The notes below the pieces were generated by a model. The model did not search any database. It saw nothing but the letters and a program-made list of their open reading frames with translations, and was not told the DNA's origin. Below are positions 45,739 through 56,791 of a stretch of 64,000 nucleotides of DNA, in pieces. This DNA comes from Pseudocercospora fijiensis CIRAD86 (Eukaryota; Ascomycota; Dothideomycetes; Mycosphaerellales; Mycosphaerellaceae). The stretch lies in contig NW_006921533.1 of NCBI RefSeq assembly GCF_000340215.1, positions 2,543,386 through 2,607,385 of the forward strand, in the 5' to 3' direction. Position numbers and translations under genes: made by a program. Position 1 is the stretch's first letter. Every line of letters starts with the position of its first letter.

Positions 45739-47787
45739 ATGACCGCGCATCCATACCACAACCCCGCTGCATCGCAATCACGCTTTCCCTTTGCTTCGCG
45801 CTTATCTCGACAGGAACATCAGGCACCACTCTTCCACAGCGCGATGGACGACTTCGAGGAACAGGACGCGGGCGAGGAGTATGAGCGCGAGGTGGCAGAC
45901 ATGCATGCGCTGCAACGGAGCAGGCAGCACTTTGGTCCGAGCAACTTGACCGAGAGCTCAGAGCTGGAAGATGATGGCATCGAAAAGCTAGACGACACGC
46001 AGAAGGGCCAGAATCACGACAGAGATGAAAGTTTACCCAGAGGAAGGATACGCGGCCCACCACAAGCGGAAAGCGCTCCAGACTCGGAACCCAGCTCGAG
46101 AGGCAAAGGCCGACTGGTTGATATCAACCTCAACAGCACCATCGACGAAGAGCCCCCGGAGTCGCTCGCCCAACTGTCTCCCTCCGTAGACTTGGATGAT
46201 CCGCCAGCACCATTTCACCCTTTCAAATCAACCACAAAAGCGAGCAGGCTAAGCTCTTTCATGCCACTGGATACAGACGACGATACGAACCCGAGACCGA
46301 TTTCTCCCGACCGAGAGAGCGTTCCACCGACAGTCATTTTACCAGCTCAGGAACCTCCAAAGCACGACGGCTTTTGGTCCAATCTTTTCACTACATCTCT
46401 ATGCGCCATGTTTGCTGCGTTTGTGCTGACGTGGTTCCAAACGTCGACACCAAAGAGTCCTCTCGGCGACACCATCTACACTGCTCTCCGGAGCAGCACA
46501 AGCATGCTCCTATGGGACAGCTTCATTGCAGTCGTGGCCGCCTTGATCTGGCTCAACCTGATGCGAAACAACCCACGCGTCACGGTATTTGCTATGATTG
46601 TGGCAGTGCCCGTCGTCTTGTTTGCCTTCACTCTGTACCCTTTGATTAGCAGTTTCAAAGGTTCATACCACGGAAACTCGATCCAGGATAAGCTGATGCG
46701 CTGGGGTTCTTTCATTCCTGCAATCATGGCTGTCTTCTTCACGTGGAGCGTCATCAGGAACCGCCACAGTCTCAACAAGTCGGTGCAGATTCTCGAGTTC
46801 AGCACGAAAGTCCTTGCTGCATCGCCGTATCTGCTCATTCAGGGCTTCATCACGCTCGGGGTTGTCGTCTGCTTCTCGTGGATCTGGATGCTCATGTTCG
46901 AGCGAGTCTTCCTTACTGGGACATTGAGCGCCGCAAAGAAGTACATCCTCTATGCAAACAGCTGGTGGCTTGGAGCCTTCTTCGTGCTGCAATATCTCTG
47001 GACCCTTGGCGTGATCGCAGGCGTGCAGAGAGCAACTACTGCAGCGACCGTGTCTCAATGGTACTTTCACCGTCTGGCAGTGCCACAGCCGACGAGTCAA
47101 GAAGTTGTTAAGGCTAGCTTCCAGCACGCTATTGGAGCTCTTTTCGGAACGGTGTGTCTCAGCACCTTTTTGAGCTTGCTTGTCCGTCTTCCACTCATCA
47201 TTCTTCCGGGACGACTGTCGGGCGTTCTCAGCATGGCCTTTCACTGGATCATGCCTGCCAGCGTGGTCACATTAACCAACCCTCTGACACTCACCCATGC
47301 CGCCATTCACAGTCAGCCACTTGGGATCTCCGCACGTGAAATGAATCGACTCAATTTCACCTCGCGGACCAACCCCAGCAACACACTGGGGCCACGCAAT
47401 TTCAATCCTGGTGGACAAAACGGGAGTGCGCTACTGCCATATCGCCTTTCCAAGCTCCTGCTGCAAGCCACTCGCTGGATAATGTCCTTCGCTTTAGGGT
47501 TTGGCGGCTGGGTCCGGGCTGCGCATAGCATCAAGCTGGACGGTCCGGGGGGAGGCATCCGTGGCAGCCTGTACGCCTACATCATCGCGCTCATCGCCGG
47601 AACTATTGGCTTCGCGGTCTTGGGAGCTGTCGAGAATGTGGTGGGTGCCGTGGTCGATGCGACTGTCATTTGCTGGGCAAGTGAGAGCATGGGTGGCAGA
47701 GCCGAAGCGAGGTTCTGTCGCGAGGCTGGTGAGCTTTTCGGCGAGGAGGGCAGATTGAACCTCGATGATCGCAGAGGTATGGTTTGA
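45739..47787 (+). CDS. Choline-transporter-like protein (CTL/SLC44, PNS1-type)
   Basis: Multi-pass plasma-membrane or endomembrane protein of the choline-transporter-like family, 682 residues without introns. The family moves choline or related solutes in animals; yeast Pns1 has no settled substrate. ATG 45739 is used because the frame upstream has no ATG (the first upstream start-like codon, 45619, is TTG). The first about 205 residues are disordered and acidic, including MDDFEEQDAGEEYEREV. About ten to twelve membrane helices follow from about residue 211 (LFTTSLCAMFAAFVLTW) to about 650. Conserved blocks include FTWSVIRNRHSL, YSLIQ-like LLIQGFITLGVVV, YFHRLAVPQPTSQEVVKASF, GSLLFGTVCLSTFLSLLVRLP-like GALFGTVCLSTFLSL and, near the C-terminus, VDATVICWASE. 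Upstream ATG 45656 belongs to a different short frame and could act as a uORF. Confidence 0.88.
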   Translation: MTAHPYHNPAASQSRFPFASRLSRQEHQAPLFHSAMDDFEEQDAGEEYEREVADMHALQRSRQHFGPSNLTESSELEDDGIEKLDDTQKGQNHDRDESLPRGRIRGPPQAESAPDSEPSSRGKGRLVDINLNSTIDEEPPESLAQLSPSVDLDDPPAPFHPFKSTTKASRLSSFMPLDTDDDTNPRPISPDRESVPPTVILPAQEPPKHDGFWSNLFTTSLCAMFAAFVLTWFQTSTPKSPLGDTIYTALRSSTSMLLWDSFIAVVAALIWLNLMRNNPRVTVFAMIVAVPVVLFAFTLYPLISSFKGSYHGNSIQDKLMRWGSFIPAIMAVFFTWSVIRNRHSLNKSVQILEFSTKVLAASPYLLIQGFITLGVVVCFSWIWMLMFERVFLTGTLSAAKKYILYANSWWLGAFFVLQYLWTLGVIAGVQRATTAATVSQWYFHRLAVPQPTSQEVVKASFQHAIGALFGTVCLSTFLSLLVRLPLIILPGRLSGVLSMAFHWIMPASVVTLTNPLTLTHAAIHSQPLGISAREMNRLNFTSRTNPSNTLGPRNFNPGGQNGSALLPYRLSKLLLQATRWIMSFALGFGGWVRAAHSIKLDGPGGGIRGSLYAYIIALIAGTIGFAVLGAVENVVGAVVDATVICWASESMGGRAEARFCREAGELFGEEGRLNLDDRRGMV

Positions 47788-48268
47788 GTGCATTGCGTTA
47801 ATGGTATAGAATTGGTTTGGCGTTCGGGTCATCAATAATGATCAAGCGAGTGAGCATGGAGATCGGGTCGTTCTAGATTTGGAGTAAGAGATGGGAGTTT
47901 GAATTTGAATACCCACGATGTCGATGAGTACGGCACAAGACGCCAGGGAATGTCTAGAGTTAGGTAGCATTGCCATGATAAGAGCGAGGCGGATATGCTG
48001 AGCTATCAATCCTACCCGGTCCCTCGACCGTTCTTCTGGACGTTGTAAGTACGAAGATTGAGGTGTGGCCATAAGCCATTGCAAGCATTCCCGCGCGCTT
48101 AATGTGGAATCCAGGTTTGCATTCCAAGCATATTTACACCTGCGATTCTAGCCCGTGTAACCAAGCCCTCCGCAAACAGACGACCTACGCTGCCTGCTAC
48201 TTCGTCAGGTGCGGCGAACTCATCACAGCAGCTCTAAGTATCGCGACGTACGGAGATACGGCCTCGAT
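47788..48268. other. Spacer between CTL gene and GH128 gene
   Basis: Tandem-oriented genes, so this holds the CTL 3' UTR and the GH128 promoter. No repeat or coding signal recognised. Confidence 0.5.
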
Positions 48269-51254
48269 ATGAAGCAGAACAGACAAAATGCCTGGCTGCT
48301 GACCTTGCTGCCCGCCGCTCTGGCGCAGCAAGTCATCATCACAGTTGGCATCCCGTACTGCTCAACGAATTCAGATCCCTTCAGCTATGGATCTATGACC
48401 TCGTCCAGCACGATAAATATTCCGAGCAGTAGTGAAACAGCCGTCTCGCCTTCTTCGGGACTGCCATCGAGCTATGAAGGTTCTTCGGCAATCAGTGTAT
48501 CGCCATCGACTGGTCCACAGTCTTCATTACCACAATCATCTGGACTACAGACGTCGGGTGCGCTTCCGTACACAGAGACTTTTTCGACGCAAGCGATATC
48601 CAGTGCAGCGAGTTCGACATTCAACAGTACACCATCACCTTCGGCGAGCACATATGTTGATATATATGGCGAAGTCTACTCAGTACAATCAGACACTGGC
48701 CTTTCGGGAAACACAATCGATGCAGCACCAGTCTACGGCTCTGGGATCAAGAGGAGGCAAGAAGCAGCATCGAGCGAGCAGAATTTCGAAGATTGTGTTG
48801 CGAATTGTACTCTGACACCAGCTTGTGTGGCTGCCGCTACGATGGGTACCACATGCCAGCTTTATTCATCCGTGAGCGGGACGTTGGCACTCTCTGGCGG
48901 TCAGGTGGCATTCAATGAGGAGCGATTCCAGGGCTTTACAGACGAGCCTCCTCCAAATACGTCTGGGTTCCCATCAAGCTATATTGGAGTTTCTCCCTCA
49001 TCAAGCGCTGTGGGGGCTTCTTCTGGCGGAGTCGCAACTTCGATGGGCAGCTCGGACACAATTTTTGTGCCATCATCCTCTGCTACGGGTGCGACAACTG
49101 CTGCAGCGAGCTCTTCTGCAGCCTCCACGGGCTCGGCAATCCAACACACTACTACGACACTTTCGGCATCTGGCACTCCCTCATGGTGGAGCTCAGCGCC
49201 GCCTTCGACAGCATCCAAGTCTTTCTTCACTCCGGATGTAAGCACTGGCATTCAGAGTCCATCCGGTTCAGTTCCTGAGTCGAGCATGCCGACCGGCGCA
49301 AGCTCTTCATTGCTTGGCTCTCCAAGTCCAGGGGCGTCCTCGATATCCTCCTCGTCAACCGCTTCATCTCCTGCTGTGCCGACATCAAGCATCGGTGCAA
49401 CGAGCAGCTCAATCGCCCTCTCTTCTGGCAGCGATGTGTCATCCGCTGGCATATCCACCGTCATTGTCACGCCTGTGCCAAGCTCGGAAGGCATGCCATC
49501 TTCATCGCCTAGCTCAGATCAGCCTTCTAGCTCCCAAGAATCGTCGTTTCCGCTCTCAACACTTTTGCCATCATCGTCTTTTGCCGAGATTTCTCGCACC
49601 AGCAGCTCAATCGCGAGTCCTCCGACATGGAGACCAGACATCATGTGCCCGGAGCAGAACGGCACGACGGTCACAGATGTCGGTGGCATTCAGTATTATC
49701 TCATGTGCGAATCTGACACGGGCGGTGACGTCCTCGGCCTTGCAGAAGCTGCAGTCTCCTTCAACGACTGCTTTGACTTCTGCGATGCTGCAGGTGGCTG
49801 CACAGGCTTCACGTACGCCGGCGCTGAGAATGGAGAGGGCTCTGGTAGTTGCTACATGAAGCAAGGAACTCTATACTTGGTCGCTAGCGATGCTTTCCAC
49901 ATCGCAGCTATCCGCATTTCGCCATTTGTCTCACCGACACCATCGAACACTCCAGCCAGCAGTTCTAGCCCAGAGGTTCAGTCAAGCACCATCGTCGCGA
50001 CGATCTCCAATAGCGCAATCACATCTAGCGCAATGTCAATCTCGAAGTCCGAGGCAATGTCGCCAAGTATGATTATGAGCACTGCTTCATCCCCTTCAGC
50101 ATCACCAACTTCAAGCTCAGCAATGGTTGCAAGTTCGATTATTTCGGCCAGTATGGCCAGTATGCCAAGCTTGGCAACTTCTTGGAGTTCGAGTTCCTCT
50201 TCGGCGGCTGCTAGTGCTTCTAGCCTTTCCAGCGCATTAAGCTCAAGCTCTTCCAGCCTAGCTGTACTCTATTCGACCACATCGACATCTACGACGCGAA
50301 CAACTACATCGACAACTTCAACATCCCGCAGCTCCTCCCTCTCTACCTCCTCATCTACAAGCGCAATCGCAACCGGACCAACGCCAGTCGTCAACGACGG
50401 CAAACGAGGTCTCGCCTATACCAACGCCTCTCTCACCCTCCCCTTCTCCCTCTCCGGCCAAAACTCCCGCGTCTCCTGGGGCTACAACTGGTACAATTCC
50501 CGCTACACCGACTCAGCCAACACCTCCAACCCCGCCATCCGTTTCATTCCCCTCCTCTTCAACGACGACCCCGTATTAACCTCCCAATGGCCCTCGCGAG
50601 CCCAAGCCGCAATCAACGACGGCGCAGACGCCTTGATGTCCTTCAACGAACCCGACCTCTGTGGTGACGGAACCGGAGCCGCGTGCATGTCGATTCAACG
50701 CTGCGTCACCGCATACCAAAACTACATGATGCCTTTCAACAACACTCCCGGGGTCCGCCTCGGTGCTCCCGCCGTCACGGACAACGGAGGTTTGAATTGG
50801 TTGCAAGACTTCATGGGAAATTGCACCGATTGCCACTACGATTTCATCAATCTGCATTGGTATTCCAACGCTTATGCTTTTAGCTATCTGCAGTATTATG
50901 TGCGACTGGCGTATTCCATGTTTGGAATGCCGATTTGGATTACCGAGTAAGTTTCCATATCAAAAAATCCTCCACATTTCGGCTTTCTTCTTCGGCTAAA
51001 CGGTCAATTCGTTCCCTAGATTCGGAATGACAAGCGAATCCTACAATACCGACATTGCAACGCAGAATTTCTTGAAGAATGCCACGGCGTTTTTGGATGC
51101 GGTGCCGTATGTGGAGCGATATTCTTGGTTCTATGATGCTCCGGGATATTTGATCAATGCGAATGGGAAAGGGTTGAGTGCTCAAGGAGTGATTTATAAT
51201 TCTTATACCGCTCCTTGTCCTGCTTGGGCGACGGGTGATGGGTCTTGTTATTAG
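48269..51254 (+). CDS. Secreted modular cell-wall protein with C-terminal GH128 glucanase domain
   Basis: 970 residues. GH128 (Asl1-like) enzymes act on beta-1,3-glucan, pointing to wall remodelling. Exons 48269-50946 and 51020-51254; the 73-nt intron has GTAAGT and CCTAG. ATG 48269 starts a clear signal peptide (MKQNRQNAWLLTLLPAALAQ). Ser/Thr-rich linkers, probably O-mannosylated, separate two Cys-rich modules: about 170-235 (FEDCVANCTLTPACVAA) and about 455-550 (MCPEQNGTT...FNDCFDFCDAAGGCTGFTYAG), the second resembling PAN-like domains. A dibasic KRR before the first module could be a Kex2 site. The catalytic part starts near 712 (KRGLAYTNASL) with RVSWGYNWY, SFNEPDL (acid/base Glu794) and WITEFG (nucleophile Glu893, codon split by the intron). 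No GPI signal is visible at the end. Confidence 0.88.
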
Positions 51255-51396
51255 TCTTGACGCGTTCAAAGTTTCTGGATCTTGAGAGGGAGAGAAATAG
51301 AGAGAGAGTAAAACTTGATTCTTTTCTTTTTTTGAAACCGGTAGTACATTGAACAAATTTCGTTATCGTGATCGACATTATTTAGATAGGGTTCTT

Positions 51397-52924
51397 TTAT
51401 ATTGCACGTGGAGGTGGTTGCAATGAGAACCTTCCCTCGGGATTTCTTACGACGATGTAATTCGGTGTGCCCGGCGCGTCTCTTCGATCGTCACAAGCTG
51501 GGAATCCAAAATCCCTGGGCTGATTGCCGGAGAATTGACTGTACGGCGTAGGTGCCATCGGACGTTCTCCCAAAGCCAGCGAGTCCTGTCGTTCTACTTC
51601 GCTGTAATCACTCCTCGCACTCTTCTTCTTCTTCATCGACGGCGCAGCAACGATTCTGCCAGTCTTCTCGTCTACAATAAAAAGCTCACTTCCATCATCT
51701 TCCGCCATTTCTCGCTCCCATCGACTCCATTCGTTCCTGATACGGCTTCGTTGGCGGCGTTTCGTGCGGTCGAGATTGGAGAGCTCGGCAATTGAAACCT
51801 TTCCTCTAGGTTTCTGTTTGTCGCGATCACGATTGCCATTTCCGCCTGAGGATTCTCCTATCAGACGAGGTGCGACGTGTCGGAAGAAGAGACGGAGGAT
51901 GGGAAGACAGCCGCAGATTATGACGAGGTTCGCTTCGATGCAGATCCAAATTGCAGGCGTGGAGATGGCCCAGGTTACGTCTGTTGCAGAGACCATTGGA
52001 GGAAGGAGGGCGAGGCGGACGAGCGATGTAATGAGCGTTCTGTGGCAGAAAATAATTGTCAGTGGATGGAATGCAGAGGCAGAGCGCAGGGCGTTGGCTT
52101 ACAAAGATCCAATCGTGAACATAGCTAAAAGTCCGATCTTCTGCCTGACTGGTACGTGCAGCTTCAAGACCATTGGAATAGGCATGACGAGGAGGATGAC
52201 GTCGGTAGCAGCGTTGAAGCCGGCGGTGGAGAGATACATCTTGCCCTTGTTCGCGCAATGTCCGTCTGTGATTGTGATATCCCAGTTCATTTTCAGAGGT
52301 GTACAGGCGAAGAGCAGGCCGAAGAAGAGCGCAACGCTGTATCCGATGACGAAAACCATAGTACCGTATACTGCCCAGCGGAACCATGTGTCCATGGAGA
52401 GACGTCGGTAGAAGAATAGGAGGGAGAATTTGGCAAGAGCCACTGAAACGGATGAGCCATGTCTCGAATGAAACAGGAGTTGTTCGACATACTGAGTGGG
52501 ATGTACAAGATCGAGCACACTGAGATGAGCAATACTGCTTTATTGACCACTGGCAGGTATGCCTCGAACATGTGGATGCCGATTGATGGTATCGACCACA
52601 GATATACAACCATGATTTGCAGGCCGATAGAGAGGAGCTGTTGACATATATATATATAAATCAGTGTCGATTCGCCCAAGAATGAGGGTTTCTTGTGCTC
52701 ACCCAAGCGAGCACCATGGCAATATCATCGATGCCAAACGTGGAAGTGGAAGCCAGAAAGGTTTTGGTGTATACGCGGAGCAGTATGAACAGAGTCGACA
52801 AGACCATTCCTAGGATCGATATGATGATTCCCGCGCCATTATGCTTCGTCTTCGGATTGTTGAAGTCGACATCATATCCCGCGGGTGCTGTTGCGGCCGG
52901 TACATGGCTCATGTCCGTGGGCAT
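51397..52924 (-). CDS. Pth11-like seven-helix receptor / rhodopsin-domain integral membrane protein
   Basis: Member of the large fungal Pth11-related (rhodopsin-like domain, formerly GPCR-like) family, proposed plasma-membrane sensors for host or surface cues; ligand unknown. Four exons give 449 residues: 52703-52924, 52493-52637, 52103-52442 and 51397-52039, with introns of 65, 50 and 63 nt, all GT-AG and phase-consistent (junctions AMVLAW-LLSIG, YIPL-MALAKFS, TIGSL-TLITS). Family marks are RVYTKTFLASTSTFGIDDIAMVLAW (end of helix 1 and helix 2), LAKFSLLFFYRRLS, CTPLKMNWD, INGHC-like ITDGHCANKGKMYLSTAGFNAATDVILLVMPIPMVLKLHVPVRQK and the helix-7 region DVTWAISTPAIWICIEANLVIICGCLP. No CFEM domain precedes it. 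The long C-tail is charged (KKKKSARSDYSEVERQ). It converges on the GH128 gene (142 bp) and diverges from the flavoprotein gene. Confidence 0.88.
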
Positions 52925-53990
52925 ATCGAAAGCTCGTCACTCTCGCCCCGCGAGAGTTGAGTAGAGATAGCTCATAGACTCATGGCATCAGAAGACGCAA
53001 AGCACATTCCCCTTCACAAAGCAGCGAGATCGCAGCAAGTCTACTGGGACAATGGAAAATCCGCGGTGCCAGTGCCCTTGCCATGGATATCGGTCCCAAC
53101 CTGAGGTCCAGACATGTGCCAAGCGAGGCAGAATAGATTGTCAATGCCGCGTCATGCCTGCATCGTGATCCTGTACCTGCGCCGGCGTGTGAAGGCGTCA
53201 ATGTGCCTGCAGATGTCGTCTGGAGAAGCGGCGGGAAAGGAAACGGATGGCTTCGTCACAGATCCTTCGGTCTCGTGGGAACGGGCGTCCATGCCGGATG
53301 CAGTTTGGCAGGTAGTGTTCGCTTGCTCGAGCACTGTTGGAGCTCCACTTCCAACCAGCAGGGCCTTGGCTCGGGCTAGGATATTTGACTCTTGGATGTG
53401 ATGGATGACATGGAGCACGATAGTTGCGCGTCAAGCCTGACTTCATCCGTCTGCGAATTGTTCAACCAAGCGTCTGTCCACGATAGGACCAAAATGACCT
53501 TGTTCAATGAGAAGCGAAGTCGAAGAAATCCTCGTGGAGCACTGTGCCGCAGCAATTTTGGCAAATCGAACCCCGGTCAGTTATATAGGCGAATTGTGGT
53601 GGCGAGACTCCGGCCTTGTATCAAAGAACCAAGACGACTGACTCGCTGGATAATTCGACGGCGAACATAGTGTCGCCAAACTACACTGTTTAGCGTACAG
53701 TGGTATCGCTGTTGGGACAGTTGATGATGAGTGTCAATCCTCTTGGCGAATTCCCAGGTTAAGTCCGACTCACTTTCACGTCACTCCGAGGTGTAAGTAG
53801 AGACGCTGTGCTGCGATCAGATTATTACATACTACTCCTGCTATGCAAGAGACCAAAAGCTTTGATCAGCAGTTTGGACGACAACAGGAGCACAGTCTTG
53901 GTTCTAACACAGGCGTGCTCTTTCGCACATTGTTAGTCCCCAGGTAGCGAACAGGTCGAGTCTTCGACAGACGGCTGTTTTTGAATAATC
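52925..53990. promoter_or_regulatory. Shared divergent promoter region (receptor / flavoprotein)
   Basis: 1066 bp between two outward-facing starts. No supportable gene lies within. A small imperfect hairpin (ACACTGT...ACAGTG) occurs at about 53685-53704. Specific factor sites cannot be assigned from one sequence. The layout permits co-regulation but does not prove it. Confidence 0.5.
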
Positions 53991-55743
53991 ATGAGGTTGT
54001 TCGCCGTAGCATTCTGGACGGCCTTTGCTGCAGCAAGCAGAGACGAAGACGGCTCATTTTGCGTATATACACCATCCATTGCTTGCAGATTGACAGTTGA
54101 TCAACGCTGACCATCATCTAGTGCAGCGCTCTGAGCGCCGTTGGTCTGCACGAACGCCTCGCGTATCCAGGTATCGAGACTTTCAGCTTGTCTCTGAACA
54201 GGTACTTCTCGCAAAGCGCTCGACTTGAGCCCCAATGTTTCCTGCGACCTCATAACACCGCGGAAGTTGCACTTGCAGTCAAGACTCTCGTCAAAGCAAA
54301 TCAAACGGCACCATGCAAGTTCGCAGTCCGCAGTGGCGGTCACACACATTTTGCGGGCGCGGCTGGCATCTCAGGTGGCGTCACTGTCGATCTCAGCCTG
54401 ATGAATGGTGTATTGTATCACCCGGAGAACGAAACCGTTTCTGCTGGTTCGGGAGCGACGTGGCTGGACGTTTACTCATATGTCGACAAGATAGGAAAGA
54501 TGGTTGTCGGGGGCAGATCTGCGTCCGTGGGTCTGGGAGGTTTGATTCTCGGCGGCGGCAATTCCTATCATGCTGCACGGAAGGGCATGGTGTGCGACAA
54601 TGTCGCGAATTTCGAAGTGGTCCTGGCAGATGGAAGCATCGTCAATGCCAACAAGAACGAGAATCAGGATCTTTTCCAGGTCCTGAAGGGCGGCTCGAAT
54701 AACTTCGGCATCGTAACGCGATTTGATCTGGAGGCCTTCGAAGGTGGAAATATCTTCGGCGGCTTGGTCCTTTATCCAGAGCAAACGGCCGAGCAGCAAT
54801 TCCACGCGATCCTGAATTTTGGCGACAAAATCGAACAAGATCCATACGGATCTGCCCTTGTGATAGGTGTCTATCTGCCAGCTGTTGCTCCAGTGCCAAT
54901 GTTCATGAATGTAGGCTTTGGAAAATTCGCACAAGCCAATGCTTGGCTGATGGCATACGACAGGCTTATGAATACACCTCGCCGGTGGAGCGACCGGCAG
55001 TCTTCGAGGAGTTCTTCTCGATCTCTGGAAATCTCTCCGATACAACAGGCATCCGCAACATGACCTCTCTAGCGCTTGAGCTGGAAGAGCCAAAGACGCA
55101 TCGTATCTCTTTCAGCACTCTGACCTTCAAGAGTGATATTAGAGTACTACACAAAGCACACGCCGCTTTCAAGACGGTGATAGAAAGACTCAGTGCTCAG
55201 GCGACCGGTGACTGGGCGATCTTGACTCTGTACCAGCCGCTTCCTGTACTTTTTGCACAACACAGCGGCAAGAAAGGTAGGAGGCGCCAGGATCGACGAG
55301 CGCGCGCGATTGTTGTTGCTGACGCGACATAGGTGGAAATGTGCTCGGCTTGGATCGATTCAACGAGAATCTCATTCTCTACGAGCCATATCTCAAATGG
55401 TCATCGTCTGAAGATGACGTCCTTTTCGAGTCTCAGGCCCAGTGGCTACGAGAGGAGATTGAAAGCTACGCCAAAGAACTTGGCGCGGATAATGAATTCG
55501 TGTACCTCGACTATGCTGATAAGAACCAAAAGCCGCTCGAAAGTTATGGTCGTGAGAATGTGGCGAAGATGCGAAAGGCGGCGGCAAAGTACGATCCGGA
55601 AGGCGTATTCCAATATATGTTGCCGGGTGGGTTCAAAGTGTCCGAGGTATGCCAGATATGCTTTTCCAGGATGATACGTGCTGACTAGGTTGCAGATAAG
55701 GCCAGAGTTTGGAAAACTGCCTGAAGGCCATACGGAGCTGTGA
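53991..55743 (+). CDS. Secreted FAD-linked oxidoreductase (BBE/VAO type)
   Basis: Flavin oxidase of the berberine-bridge-like family, 511 residues, probably oxidising a small alcohol, sugar or secondary metabolite; the substrate is unknown. Five exons: 53991-54062, 54122-54910, 54964-55276, 55333-55646 and 55696-55743, with introns of 59, 53, 56 and 49 nt, all GT-AG. The first exon encodes a signal peptide (MRLFAVAFWTAFAAAS). The first junction makes FCCSALSAVGL, the family's usual CC motif. The FAD-binding part has FAVRSGGHTHFAGAAG (His98, the usual covalent-flavin position), GVTVDLSLMN and GGLILGGGNSY followed by VCDNVANFEVVLADG. The cysteine used for a second covalent bond in BBE enzymes is not evident, suggesting single attachment. 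The C-terminal block NEFVYLDYADKNQKPLESYG binds the flavin edge in relatives. The last exon ends IRPEFGKLPEGHTEL. Confidence 0.9.
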
Positions 55744-56054
55744 TTGCACTGAGCTTTGCGAGGTTGACCCCGACCTTGGAGGTGAATGCCCTTATTTCCA
55801 GTTTAGATGGGACGAGAAGACACAGCCGCAAGAAGAAATGTATACAAATATAGGCTAATCTGTGCTGGTAAAGAAGTCAGGAACCTAACGCTCGTAATCA
55901 TGATATGACTGCGTCTCAAACTCTCCATATGCACATGTCCAGATTTCCCTTTCAACTCCGCGCGTGTAAATGCTCACAATATACTATCGCCGTCGCGCCA
56001 TTTCGTATGCACCCTTAGGAGATTGATGCCCTTCTTAAGCATAGAGACTGCGTG
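55744..56054. other. Convergent spacer
   Basis: 3' UTRs of the flavoprotein gene and the minus-strand hypothetical gene. No notable structure recognised. Confidence 0.5.
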
Positions 56055-56791
56055 TCAAGCATGCGCCGGGACCACTGAATGCGACCTGTTGATTGCCAAT
56101 GCTAATTGTTCTTCTGTAAATGGCTGATGGTCACGCGCTGTGATGGTCTTAGAAATGGCATTCATGTGTGGAAGCACAAGATCGGTGGGTCCGTCTGCTG
56201 TTCGCGGGCGAGAAACGACAGGATGGTTGCGATCTTTTGAAGCCACGCGAGACATTCCAACTATGCACATGTTAGCAGCGTCTGTTCAAGCGGGTTCAGA
56301 CAACCGAACTCACCATTGTTGACATCATCGTCACCCTCGCTGTTTTCTGCTTCTGTCCATAATTTGGGCGGCTGCGCTACGCCCATGTGCTCTCTCTGTC
56401 GTACGTTGCTCTTTTCAGTGTCCGCACTGGTGAAGCTGTTGGTGCGGCCATCGCTGCTCTTTCTGCCGAGACTGATCCAACTGCTTCGCCTGCTTGGCTG
56501 TCGTGTACTGTTGTTTCTGCTGGGAGCTCGCGTGCCCATGGGACTATATTGAGACTGGAAACTCTTCCTCCTCCAGGCTTCTGTGAAACTGAATGCCTCG
56601 AGCCTCTCCTTGTGTTCCTTCTTCGGAGGCGCGCGGTACTTTGGGCGCGGCATGGGCTCTCCCGGTTTGTAGACGTTGCTTGGCCATCTCTCCCTGTCTG
56701 AGGCTTGGGTTGAAGTCTTGGAGAGTTGCGAATCGCGATCTGATTGGGACTTGCTTTTGAACAAGCCTTTGACCTTTTCGCGGACTGCCAT
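56055..56791 (-). CDS. Hypothetical basic, disordered protein (227 aa)
   Basis: Not recognised. Exons 56314-56791 and 56055-56260 with a 53-nt intron (GTGAGT, GCTAAC, CATAG); the join gives DDDVNN-VGMSRVASK. The open frame extends upstream of ATG 56791 to 57010, but that part (Pro, His, Ser-rich) looks like translated leader, and ATG 56791 (ACCATGG) is a good start: MAVREKVKGLFKSKSQSDRD. The protein is Ser/Arg/Lys-rich with probable phosphosites (RRSSWISLGRKSSDGR) and an aromatic motif (EAFSFTEAWRRKSFQSQYSP). The C-terminus has a more ordered, possibly helical end (LPHMNAISKTITARDHQPFTEEQLALAINRS). No signal peptide or membrane helix. Function cannot be inferred. Confidence 0.68.

Noticed and set aside
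53685..53704. Short hairpin ACACTGT/ACAGTG in the divergent promoter
   Set aside because: Only six pairs; expected by chance in a region of this size.
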